In this document: in pieces, positions 28,598-37,307 of the stretch
How positions within the stretch are numbered: the stretch's first letter is position 1
How the letters are laid out: each line of letters opens with the position of its first letter
Assembly (NCBI GenBank): GCA_020832585.1
Contig: JAFIEL010000001.1
Location: forward strand, 34,711 to 98,710
Reading direction: 5' to 3'
Source: Natronohydrobacter sp.
GTDB lineage: Bacteria > Pseudomonadota > Alphaproteobacteria > Rhodobacterales > Rhodobacteraceae
Length of the DNA stretch: 64,000 bases
Translations under genes and position numbers: made by a program
The notes under the pieces: generated by a model
Database searches by the model: none
Told to the model about the DNA's origin: nothing
What the model saw: only the letters and a program-made list of their open reading frames with translations

Positions 28598-29683
28598 ATG
28601 ACACATTCAATCGAAATCAAGGAACTGAAACTCAGCTTCGGCGCTGTGACCGTGCTGGAAGACCTGAACCTGCAGGTCGGGCAGGGCGAGTTTCTCGTGC
28701 TGCTTGGGTCGTCCGGTTGCGGGAAATCCACGCTTCTGAACTGCATCGCGGGGCTATTGGACATCACCGATGGCGAGATTCACATTCAGGGCCGCAATGT
28801 GACCTGGGAAGAACCGTCGCAACGCGGGATTGGCATGGTGTTCCAATCCTATGCGCTTTACCCGCAGATGACGGTCGAGGGGAATCTGACTTTCGGTCTG
28901 AAAAACGCGCGCGTCCCCAAGGACGAGATTGCAAAGCGCATCGCGCGTGCTGCAGAAGTCTTGCAGATCGAACCGCTTCTGAAACGCAAGCCCGGCGCGC
29001 TGTCGGGCGGGCAGCGTCAGCGGGTTGCCATTGGCCGGGCGCTGGTGCGCGATGTGGATGTGTTTCTGTTCGATGAACCGCTCTCGAACCTTGATGCAAA
29101 ACTGCGTGCCGATCTGCGCGTTGAAATCAAGCGCCTGCACCAGACGCTGAAAAACACCATGATCTATGTGACCCATGATCAGGTCGAGGCGATGACCCTC
29201 GCGGACCGCATCGCGATCATGAAGGGCGGGCAGATCATGCAGCTTGCACCGCCCTCGGAAATCTACAACCGGCCTGTGAATAAATATGTCGCAGGCTTCA
29301 TCGGCTCGCCTGCGATGAATTTCATGGAAGGCCAGCTTGATAGCACCGCGCAGCGTTTCGACACCGGGCGCGGGCTGGACTTTTCCGTGCAGGGCTATGA
29401 GTTTGCCAGCGCCCCCACATCCGGCCCGGTCTGGCTGGGACTGCGGCCCGAGCATATTCAATCGGGCCGCTGGGCCGAGGGCCAGCCCGTGCAATTGGAG
29501 GCTCTCGTCGATATGGTCGAGCCGATGGGGTCCGATACGCAGGTCTGGGCCAAGGTGAACGGGCAGGATTTGCGCTTCCGCATGGATGGGCAGGAAGCGG
29601 TGGCGATTGGTGATCGTATGCCCATCGGGTTCGACCCGGCGCGGCTGTCGCTTTTTGACAAGACAACAGAAAAACGGCTCTGA
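28598..29683 (+). CDS. sugar ABC transporter ATP-binding protein (UgpC/MsmK type)
   Basis: [62 protein letters not shown]. Confidence 0.95.
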   Translation: MTHSIEIKELKLSFGAVTVLEDLNLQVGQGEFLVLLGSSGCGKSTLLNCIAGLLDITDGEIHIQGRNVTWEEPSQRGIGMVFQSYALYPQMTVEGNLTFGLKNARVPKDEIAKRIARAAEVLQIEPLLKRKPGALSGGQRQRVAIGRALVRDVDVFLFDEPLSNLDAKLRADLRVEIKRLHQTLKNTMIYVTHDQVEAMTLADRIAIMKGGQIMQLAPPSEIYNRPVNKYVAGFIGSPAMNFMEGQLDSTAQRFDTGRGLDFSVQGYEFASAPTSGPVWLGLRPEHIQSGRWAEGQPVQLEALVDMVEPMGSDTQVWAKVNGQDLRFRMDGQEAVAIGDRMPIGFDPARLSLFDKTTEKRL

Positions 29684-29716
29684 CAGAGCCACAACCAAAC
29701 TCGAAAGGGTCGCAGG

Positions 29717-30466
29717 ATGGATGTTTCATTCCAGCTTTATTCCGCACGCAACTTCACCCCGTGGGAGGGCGTGCTCGATCTTCTCGCCGCAAATGGCTAC
29801 ACACAGGTCGAGGGCTTCGGCGGCGTCTATCAGGACGCGCCTGCCTTTCGCGCGGCACTTGATGCGCGCGGCCTGTCTATGCCGTCGGGGCATTTCTTCC
29901 CGCTGGCCAGTTTCGAGGAGGATTTCGACAAGACCATCGCGGCAGCCAAAGCTTTGGGCATGACGCAGCTTTACTGCCCTGCCCCTGATGATGCCTATCG
30001 CGAAGGCGCGGATGCGGGCGCTTGGCGCGATCTGGCTGCGCGGCTGGAGGTGGCCGCCAAGCGCGTGCAGGATGCCGGGTTGCGTTTTGGCTGGCACAAC
30101 CATCATTGGGAGTTCATGGCATTGCCAACGGGCGAAACCCCGATGACGCTGCTGCTGGAAGGTGCGCCATCGATGGAATGGGAAGCCGATATTGCCTGGA
30201 TCGTGCGGGGGGGTGGTGATCCGCTGGCATGGATCGCGGATCATGCGGGCCGCATCACGGCGGCGCATGTGAAAGACATCGCTCCCGAAGGTGAATGCGC
30301 GGACGAGGATGGATGGGCCGATGTGGGCTGCGGCGTCATGGACTGGCCCGCGATCACAGCCGCGCTGCATGGCGCGGGCGTCAGCCTGTTCGTGATGGAG
30401 CATGACAACCCCAACGATCTGGAGCGTTTCGCGCGCCGGTCGATCACCAATTTCCGTACGTTCTGA
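29717..30466 (+). CDS. sugar phosphate isomerase/epimerase-like TIM-barrel protein
   Basis: QVEGFGGVYQD, GLRFGWHNHHWEF, MEWEADIAWIVRGGGDPLAWIADHAGRITAAHVKD. Confidence 0.88.
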   Translation: MDVSFQLYSARNFTPWEGVLDLLAANGYTQVEGFGGVYQDAPAFRAALDARGLSMPSGHFFPLASFEEDFDKTIAAAKALGMTQLYCPAPDDAYREGADAGAWRDLAARLEVAAKRVQDAGLRFGWHNHHWEFMALPTGETPMTLLLEGAPSMEWEADIAWIVRGGGDPLAWIADHAGRITAAHVKDIAPEGECADEDGWADVGCGVMDWPAITAALHGAGVSLFVMEHDNPNDLERFARRSITNFRTF

Positions 30467-30475
30467 GAGGGCGAC

Positions 30476-31597
30476 ATGAGCAAGACACTTGGAGTTGGCA
30501 TCCTCGGATGCGGTAATATCTCGGCGGCCTATATGCGCCTTGCGCCGCTGTTTCGCGGCATCGAGATACGCGCCTGTGCGGACCTGAACCTTGACGCCGC
30601 ACAGGCGCGCGCGACGGAATTCGGCTTGCGCGCGGAATCGGTAGAGGGGCTGCTGGGCGCCGACGATATCGACATCATCGTGAACCTGACCGTGCCTGCC
30701 GCGCATTTCGCCGTCTCGATGCAATGCCTTGAGGCAGGCAAGCATGTCTATTCCGAAAAGCCCTTCGTGCTGTCGCTGGAAGAGGGGCAGAAGCTGGCCG
30801 CCAAGGCCGCTGAAAAGGGTCTGCGCGTGGGGTCCGCGCCCGACACATTCATGGGCGGTGCGCATCAGCTTGCGCGGCACCTGATTGATGAGGGCCGCTT
30901 GGGCAAGATCAGTTCCGGCACCTGTTTCGTGCAAAGCCCCGGCATGGAAATGTGGCACCCCAACCCCGATTTCTTCTTCCAGCCGGGTGGCGGACCGATC
31001 CTTGATCTTGGCCCCTACTATATCTCGAACCTTGTCCAGCTTCTGGGACCAGTCAAACGCGTGACGGCGATGAGCATGAGCGCGCAAGCCGAGCGCACCA
31101 TCACCTCGCAACCGCGCTATGGCGAGAAAATTCCGGTCGGCACGCCCACCACCATCCATGCGATCCTGCAATTCCAGTCCGGTGCGCAAGTCACCTATTG
31201 CGCGAGTTGGGATGTCTGGCAGCATGGCCATTCCCCGATGGAGCTGTACGGCGCGACAGGCACGTTGCATGTGCCGGACCCGAATTTCTTCGGCGGTGAA
31301 GTGAGGATGACGCAAAAGGCGGCCTTCACCAGTGCGGGCGTGGCGTGGGATCACCCGTTTGGCCGTGCCAATGACGGGGTGAATGCCAATTATCGCGCCG
31401 CCGGGCTGGCCGATATGGCGCTGGCGATCACCGAGGGGCGCGCGCATCGCTGCAGCCTGGAATTCGCGCTGCATGTGGTTGATGTGATGACTTCGATCCT
31501 GCGCGCGGGCGAAACCGGGCAGGTGCTGGAGATTGCGACGACATGCGATCGCCCCGAAGCCCTGTCGCCAGAGGCTGCGAAAGGATTGCTGGCATGA
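30476..31597 (+). CDS. Gfo/Idh/MocA family oxidoreductase
   Basis: LGVGILGCGNISAAYMRLAPLFRGIEIRACADLN, GKHVYSEKPFVLSLEEGQKLAAKAAEKG. Confidence 0.92.
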   Translation: MSKTLGVGILGCGNISAAYMRLAPLFRGIEIRACADLNLDAAQARATEFGLRAESVEGLLGADDIDIIVNLTVPAAHFAVSMQCLEAGKHVYSEKPFVLSLEEGQKLAAKAAEKGLRVGSAPDTFMGGAHQLARHLIDEGRLGKISSGTCFVQSPGMEMWHPNPDFFFQPGGGPILDLGPYYISNLVQLLGPVKRVTAMSMSAQAERTITSQPRYGEKIPVGTPTTIHAILQFQSGAQVTYCASWDVWQHGHSPMELYGATGTLHVPDPNFFGGEVRMTQKAAFTSAGVAWDHPFGRANDGVNANYRAAGLADMALAITEGRAHRCSLEFALHVVDVMTSILRAGETGQVLEIATTCDRPEALSPEAAKGLLA

Positions 31598-32637
31598 GCG
31601 ATTATCGCGCGGCAGATGATCGTTATGAACGGATGCAGTATCGCCGCTGCGGGGCCTCTGGCCTGCTGTTGCCTGCGATCTCGTTGGGGCTGTGGCACAA
31701 TTTCGGCGATGACACACCGCATGAGCTGAAACGCAGCATCTGCCGCACGGCCTTTGACCACGGCATCACGCATTTCGACCTGGCCAACAATTACGGCCCG
31801 GAACCGGGTGCGGCAGAAGCCGCGTTTGGCGAGATCCTGCGCAATGATTTCGCACCCTACCGGGATGAATTGGTGATTTCCACCAAGGCAGGCTATCGCA
31901 TGTGGCCCGGCCCTTACGGCGAATGGGGCAGCCGGAAATATCTGGTCTCGTCCTGCGATGCCTCGCTCAAACGCATGGGGCTGGACTATGTCGATATCTT
32001 CTATTCGCATCGGTTCGACCCCGACACACCGCTTGAGGAAACCATGGCGGCGCTCGATTTCATCGTGCGCTCAGGGCGCGCGCATTATGTCGGCATTTCC
32101 AGCTACAATTCCGCCCGCACACGGCAGGCGGCGGCGATCCTGCGCGAGCTTGGTACGCCCTGCATCATCCACCAGCCCAGCTACAACATCCTGAATCGCT
32201 GGATCGAACATGACGGGCTGAAGGACACGCTGCAGGAACTGGGCATCGGGTCCATCGCCTTCACGCCGCTGGCACAGGGGATGCTGTCCACGAAATATCT
32301 GAACAGCATTCCAGACGGCAGCCGCGCGACGCAGGGAAAATCACTGGCGCGCGAGATGATCACCCCGCAAGCGATCGAGAGCATCCGCGCGCTCAATGAC
32401 ATCGCTGCCGCGCGCGGGCAGACGCTGGCGCAGATGGCGCTTGCCTGGGTGCTGCGCAATGGCGGGATCACGACGGCGCTGATCGGGGCGTCGCGTCCCG
32501 AACAGGTGGTCGATTGCGTGGGCACCATCGACAATCTGGATTTCACCCCCGAGGAACTGGCCGAAATCGACCGCTGTGCAGCCGAGGAGGATATCAACCT
32601 CTGGGCCAGATCGTCGCAGGAAAGCGCGCCCGAATGA
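31594..32637 (+). CDS. aldo/keto reductase (YghZ / L-glyceraldehyde-3-phosphate reductase-like)
   Basis: MQYRRCGASGLLLPAISLGLWHNFGDDTPHELKRSICRTAFDHGITHFDLANNYGPEPGAAE. Confidence 0.92.
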   Translation: MSDYRAADDRYERMQYRRCGASGLLLPAISLGLWHNFGDDTPHELKRSICRTAFDHGITHFDLANNYGPEPGAAEAAFGEILRNDFAPYRDELVISTKAGYRMWPGPYGEWGSRKYLVSSCDASLKRMGLDYVDIFYSHRFDPDTPLEETMAALDFIVRSGRAHYVGISSYNSARTRQAAAILRELGTPCIIHQPSYNILNRWIEHDGLKDTLQELGIGSIAFTPLAQGMLSTKYLNSIPDGSRATQGKSLAREMITPQAIESIRALNDIAAARGQTLAQMALAWVLRNGGITTALIGASRPEQVVDCVGTIDNLDFTPEELAEIDRCAAEEDINLWARSSQESAPE

Positions 32638-34235
32638 TCCGCAATCCGATCCTTCCGGGGTTCAACCCGGACCCCTCTATCTGCCGGGTGGGTGATGACT
32701 ATTTCATCGCCACCTCGACCTTCGAGTGGTTCCCCGGCGTGCAGATCCACCGCTCACGCGATCTGGTGAACTGGGACTTGGCCTGTCGTCCGTTAACCCG
32801 CGCCCGCCAGTTGGACATGCGCGGAAATCCCGACAGTTGCGGCGTCTGGGCACCATGCCTGTCGCACGCCGACGGCCTGTTCTGGCTGGTCTATACGGAT
32901 GTCAAACGCTTCGATGGCAATTTCAAGGATGCCCATAACTACATTGTCACGGCCCCGGCTATCGAGGGGCCGTGGTCTGATCCGATTTACGTCAATTCCT
33001 CGGGCTTCGACCCGTCGCTGTTTCATGATGACGATGGCCGAAAATGGTTCCTCAACATGCAATGGAACCATCGCGGGCGCTCGTTGGGTGGACAGCCGAA
33101 AAGCCCGGCCTTTGACGGCATCCTGCTGCAGGAATGGCACCCGGAACGCGGCCTGACCGGTCCTGTGCGCAACATCTTTGCCGGATCACCCCTCGGGCTG
33201 GTCGAAGGGCCGCATCTGTTCAAGCGCAAGGGTTGGTATTACCTGACGACGGCCGAGGGCGGCACAGGCTACGGCCATGCTGTGACCATGGCGCGCGCGC
33301 GGCAGATCGAAGGGCCGTATGAAATGCATCCGCAAACGCATCTGATCACGTCCAAAGACCATCCCGACGCGCCCTTGCAGCGTGCGGGTCATGGCCAGAT
33401 CGTCGAGACGCCTTCGGGCGAGGTCTATCACACCCATCTGTGTTCGCGCCCCCTGCCCGGCCGGTTCTCGCCGCTGGGGCGGGAAACGGCGATCCAGAAA
33501 TGTGTCTGGGGGGATGATGACTGGCTGTATCTGGAACATGGCAGTGCGGTGCCTGCGCTGGATGTGCCTGCCCCCATGCCCGCCGCGCCGCGCGCTGTGG
33601 CCCCTGTAGAGCGGGTGTTCGACAGCCCCGATCTGCCGCCGGAATTCCAATGGCTCCGCACCCCCCACCCCGAACGCCTGTTCACCTTGGGCGATGACGG
33701 GCTGGTGCTGCATGGGCGCGAGAGTGTCGGAAGCTGGTTCGAACAGGCACTGGTCGCGCGCAGGCAGGAACATCTGCAATACCGCGCGGAAACGGAATTG
33801 ACCGTTTTCGAGCCTGAAACCTATCAACAGGCCGCAGGGCTTGCGACCTATTACAACCGGCACAAGTTCCATTTCGCGGCTGTGACATGGGACGAGGCCC
33901 TTGGCCGCTGCCTGACGATCCTGTCCTGTCCCGGCGACTGGCCCGACGGGGCGCTGCACTGGCCCTGCGACCCGGTCGCGCTGGCCCCCGGCCCGATCTG
34001 GCTGGCGGTCAAGGTCAGCCGTTCGGTGCAGCAATTCTACTGGCATCAGGGCGGCGACTGGCAGGCGCTTGGCCCGGCGCTGGATGCCGCCGTCATCTCG
34101 GACGAAGGCGGGCGCGGAGAGCATGGCTCTTTCACCGGGGCCTTCGTGGGGATGCTGGCTTTTGACATCACCGGGCAAGCCCGCCCCGCCCGGTTTCGCA
34201 GCTTCGACTATCTGCCCAAAGCCGACCCTGTCTGA
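32634..34235 (+). CDS. glycoside hydrolase family 43 (beta-xylosidase-like), no signal peptide
   Basis: NPILPGFNPDPSICRVGDDYFIATSTFEWFPGVQIHRSRDLVNW, GFDPSLFHDDDGRKWF, GLVEGPHLFKRKGWYYLTTAEGGTGYGH. Confidence 0.92.
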   Translation: MIRNPILPGFNPDPSICRVGDDYFIATSTFEWFPGVQIHRSRDLVNWDLACRPLTRARQLDMRGNPDSCGVWAPCLSHADGLFWLVYTDVKRFDGNFKDAHNYIVTAPAIEGPWSDPIYVNSSGFDPSLFHDDDGRKWFLNMQWNHRGRSLGGQPKSPAFDGILLQEWHPERGLTGPVRNIFAGSPLGLVEGPHLFKRKGWYYLTTAEGGTGYGHAVTMARARQIEGPYEMHPQTHLITSKDHPDAPLQRAGHGQIVETPSGEVYHTHLCSRPLPGRFSPLGRETAIQKCVWGDDDWLYLEHGSAVPALDVPAPMPAAPRAVAPVERVFDSPDLPPEFQWLRTPHPERLFTLGDDGLVLHGRESVGSWFEQALVARRQEHLQYRAETELTVFEPETYQQAAGLATYYNRHKFHFAAVTWDEALGRCLTILSCPGDWPDGALHWPCDPVALAPGPIWLAVKVSRSVQQFYWHQGGDWQALGPALDAAVISDEGGRGEHGSFTGAFVGMLAFDITGQARPARFRSFDYLPKADPV

Positions 34236-34268
34236 CGGGTCGGAAAACGACAACAGGAAGAGACGACC

Positions 34269-35330
34269 ATGCCCGCAAATATCAAAGGCCCCGCATTGTT
34301 TCTTGCGCAATTCGCAGGCGATGCGGCACCCTTCAACAACTTGCCCGAAATCACGAAATGGGCCGCGTCACTGGGCTACAAGGGTGTGCAGATCCCCACA
34401 TTCGACGCGCGCCTGTTCGATCTGGACCGCGCCGCAGGCAGCAAGGATTACTGCGACGAAGTGGCGGGGATTTGCTCTGACGCCGGGGTCGCAATCACCG
34501 AGCTTTCGACCCATCTGCAAGGCCAGCTTGTCGCCGTGAACCCGGCCTATGATGCGGCATTCGACGCTTTCGCGCCCAAGTCTCTGCATGGCAAGCCCGC
34601 AGCGCGGCAGGAATGGGCTGTGGATCAGGTCAAGAAAGCCGCGATTGCCAGCCGCCATCTGGGGCTGACAACTTCGGTCGGCTTCACTGGCGCGCTCGCC
34701 TTTCCCTATCTCTACCCCTGGCCGCAACGCCCCGCCGGGTTGATCGAGGAGGCGTTCGCCGAATTGGCGCGGCGCTGGAAACCCATTCTCGATGTCTATG
34801 ACGAGAATGGGGTTGATCTGGGCTATGAAATCCACCCCGGCGAAGATGTCTTTGACGGCGCGACCTGGGAGATGTTCCTGGATGCGCTGAACGAACACCC
34901 CCGCGCGCAGATCAACTATGACCCGTCGCATTTCCTGCTGCAGCAGATGGATTATCTGGCCTTCATCGACCTGTATCACGACCGAATCTGTGCGTTTCAT
35001 GTGAAAGATGCCGAGTTCAATCCCGACGGGCGGCAAGGGGTCTATTCGGGCTATCAGCCGTGGCTGAACCGGGCCGGGCGGTTTCGCTCGCTTGGTGACG
35101 GACAGGTGAATTTCAAGGCGATCTTCTCGAAACTCGCGCAATATGACTATGACAGCTGGGCCGTTCTGGAATGGGAATGTTGCCTGAAATCGCCCGAACA
35201 GGGTGCGGCAGAGGGTGCGCCTTTCATCGCAAGCCACATCATCGACGTGACCGACAAGGCCTTTGATGATTTCGCGGGCGGGGCTGTCGATCTGGATCAG
35301 ATTCGCGCCATGCTGGGGTCAGAGCGATGA
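34269..35330 (+). CDS. sugar phosphate isomerase/epimerase-like TIM-barrel protein
   Basis: LGYEIHPGEDVFDGATWEMFLDALNEHPRAQINYDPSHFLLQQMDYLAFIDLYHDRICAFHVKDAEF. Confidence 0.9.
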   Translation: MPANIKGPALFLAQFAGDAAPFNNLPEITKWAASLGYKGVQIPTFDARLFDLDRAAGSKDYCDEVAGICSDAGVAITELSTHLQGQLVAVNPAYDAAFDAFAPKSLHGKPAARQEWAVDQVKKAAIASRHLGLTTSVGFTGALAFPYLYPWPQRPAGLIEEAFAELARRWKPILDVYDENGVDLGYEIHPGEDVFDGATWEMFLDALNEHPRAQINYDPSHFLLQQMDYLAFIDLYHDRICAFHVKDAEFNPDGRQGVYSGYQPWLNRAGRFRSLGDGQVNFKAIFSKLAQYDYDSWAVLEWECCLKSPEQGAAEGAPFIASHIIDVTDKAFDDFAGGAVDLDQIRAMLGSER

Positions 35331-36442
35331 GCATGACCCTGAAGCTTGGGATGGTTGGTGGCGGTGAAGGTGCCTTCATTGGCGCCGTCCACCGGATCGC
35401 AGCGCGCATCGATGGGCAATGGGATCTGGTTGCAGGGGCGCTATCGTCGGACCCGGCACGCGCGCGGTCCTCGGCCGCGGCCCTTGGTATCGAACGCAGT
35501 TACGACAGTTTCGCGCAAATGGCCAAGGCCGAAGCCGCGCGCGATGACGGGATCGACGCTGTGGCCATCGTCACGCCCAACCATATGCATGTTCCTGTCG
35601 CCCGCGCTTTTCTGGAAGCAGGGATTCATGTGATCTGCGACAAGCCGTTGGCCTCAAAGCTTGAAGATGCGCTGGCGCTGGAAGAAGTTGCAGCGCGTTC
35701 GGGCAAGCTGTTCGTCCTGACGCATAACTATTCCGGCTATCCGCTGATCCGGCAGGCGCGCGAGATGGTCGCGCGCGGCGATCTGGGGCGCTTGCGGCTG
35801 GTCCATGTCGAATATGTGCAGGATTGGCTGACCGAGGCGGCGACCGGCAAACAGGCCGAGTGGCGCACGGACCCGGCGCGGTCGGGCGCTGGCGGCGCGA
35901 TCGGGGATATCGGCACGCATGGCTGGCAACTGGCCGAGTTCGTCACGGGCCAGACACCATCGGCCCTTGCCGCCGATCTGACCAGCTTTGTCGAGGGGCG
36001 CGCGGTCGATGACAATGCCCATGTCATGCTGCGCTATGCCAGTGGTGCCAAGGGGATGCTCTGGGCCTCTCAGGTGGCGGTGGGGAATGAAAATGCGCTG
36101 CGCTTGCGGGTGATCGGGGACAAGGCATCGCTTGACTGGGCACAGGAAAACCCCAATCAGATGACGTTTACCCGTTTCGGCCAGCCGAAACAAATCCTGA
36201 CGCGCGGCGGCGCTGGGGCTGGTGATGCGGGGCTTGCCACGATCCGCACACCCGCGGGGCATCCCGAGGGATATCTGGAAGGTTTTGCCACACTCTACCG
36301 CGAGGCGGCTCAGGCCATTCGCGCCGGTGACACCGCGCATGTCCTGCCGGGTCTGGCCGATGGGCTATCAGGCATGCGCTTCATCAACGCCTGCCTGAAA
36401 TCATCAAGGAATGGCGGCAGTTGGACCGAACTTGGCGGGTGA
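35327..36442 (+). CDS. Gfo/Idh/MocA family oxidoreductase
   Basis: LGMVGGGEGAFIGAVHRIAARIDGQWDLVAGALSSDPARA, VICDKPLASKLEDALALEEVAARSGKLFVLTHNYSGYP. Confidence 0.93.
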   Translation: MSMTLKLGMVGGGEGAFIGAVHRIAARIDGQWDLVAGALSSDPARARSSAAALGIERSYDSFAQMAKAEAARDDGIDAVAIVTPNHMHVPVARAFLEAGIHVICDKPLASKLEDALALEEVAARSGKLFVLTHNYSGYPLIRQAREMVARGDLGRLRLVHVEYVQDWLTEAATGKQAEWRTDPARSGAGGAIGDIGTHGWQLAEFVTGQTPSALAADLTSFVEGRAVDDNAHVMLRYASGAKGMLWASQVAVGNENALRLRVIGDKASLDWAQENPNQMTFTRFGQPKQILTRGGAGAGDAGLATIRTPAGHPEGYLEGFATLYREAAQAIRAGDTAHVLPGLADGLSGMRFINACLKSSRNGGSWTELGG

Positions 36443-36485
36443 CGCCGTGATGCGTCGATCATAGCATCACGAGAAGACCAAGAGC

Positions 36486-36514
36486 GACCGGAGCGGCTGG
36501 AGGCCGCTCTGGTC
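36486..36514. terminator. hairpin between convergent genes
   Basis: GACCGGAGCGGC-TGGAG-GCCGCTCTGGTC, 12-bp stem with one G-U pair. Confidence 0.6.
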
Positions 36515-36522
36515 CTTGTGCA

Positions 36523-36936
36523 TCAGTCCAGACCGCGTGCGGCGAGCCAGTCCCGCATCATCGCAATCTCATCCTCCTGCGCTGCGATCACTTCTTCCGC
36601 CAGAGCGCGGATTTCCGGGTCGCTGCCGAACTCCAGCACCACCTTGGCCATATCGATGGCGCCCTGATGATGCGGGATCATGCCGCGCACGAAATCGACA
36701 TCTGCATCACCGGTGAAGGTGATATCCATGTCTCGATGCATCTGTGTGTTCACCGCCATATAGGCCGCGATAACGGGGTCATCGCTTGTTGCGCCATGGC
36801 TGGCATGGCCGCCGTGGTCCATCTGGCTATGGTCCATATGCCCATGATCGCCATGCCCCATCTGAGACTGGGCATAGGCCAGCCCCCCCGCCGTGACAGC
36901 AGCGCCAAGCAGGAATGCAAGTGACAGTTTCTTCAT
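36523..36936 (-). CDS. DUF305 copper-resistance-associated periplasmic protein
   Basis: signal peptide, Met/His-rich [43 protein letters not shown]. Confidence 0.92.
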   Translation of the reverse strand: MKKLSLAFLLGAAVTAGGLAYAQSQMGHGDHGHMDHSQMDHGGHASHGATSDDPVIAAYMAVNTQMHRDMDITFTGDADVDFVRGMIPHHQGAIDMAKVVLEFGSDPEIRALAEEVIAAQEDEIAMMRDWLAARGLD

Positions 36937-37142
36937 GTGTGATCTCCCTGAACAACGGTCGCCGGGAAGCCTGCAGCTTCGAGCGCGGGCAAAAAGGCGG
37001 TTTGCGGGTGATCGGACTGGATCGAGACGCGGCGAGCCGGCGGGTCGGCCTGAACGATGGCTTTCGGGTCAACGGACTGGATCGCGCGCGTCACGCCGCG
37101 TGCGCAGCCGCCGCATTCCATATTCGCTATGTGAATTTGCAT
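36933..37142 (-). CDS. copZ: heavy-metal-associated domain protein (CopZ-like copper chaperone)
   Basis: [28 protein letters not shown]; start at the internal Met preceded by an RBS-like AGGACAT. Confidence 0.85.
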   Translation of the reverse strand: MQIHIANMECGGCARGVTRAIQSVDPKAIVQADPPARRVSIQSDHPQTAFLPALEAAGFPATVVQGDHT

Positions 37143-37182
37143 CAGGATGTCCTCTCGTGTCTCTGATACACTGTCACATAGG

Positions 37183-37201
37183 CCTTCCCATGATGGGAAG
37201 G
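37183..37201 (-). promoter_or_regulatory. CueR-type operator of the copZ-DUF305 operon
   Basis: CCTTCCCATGATGGGAAGG; on the - strand TTGACC-N19-TATGTG (MerR-type spacer). Confidence 0.85.
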
Positions 37202-37245
37202 TCAAGAGGATGAGTGGAATTAATTCCTGTGCGAGTTAAACCTTG

Positions 37246-37264
37246 ACCTTCCCATCATGGGAAG
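37246..37264 (+). promoter_or_regulatory. CueR-type operator of the copA-cueR operon
   Basis: CCTTCCCATCATGGGAAGG; TTGACC-N19-TAGGTG. Confidence 0.85.
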
Positions 37265-37307
37265 GATTAGGTGTCTCAAACAAGAAGCGAGATACAAAGA
37301 GAGAGCG

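Noticed and set aside
29726-31717. 663-aa - strand ORF opposite the TIM-barrel/Gfo-Idh genes
   Set aside because: Antisense shadow ORF; His/Arg/Gln-rich low-complexity translation typical of the reverse frame.
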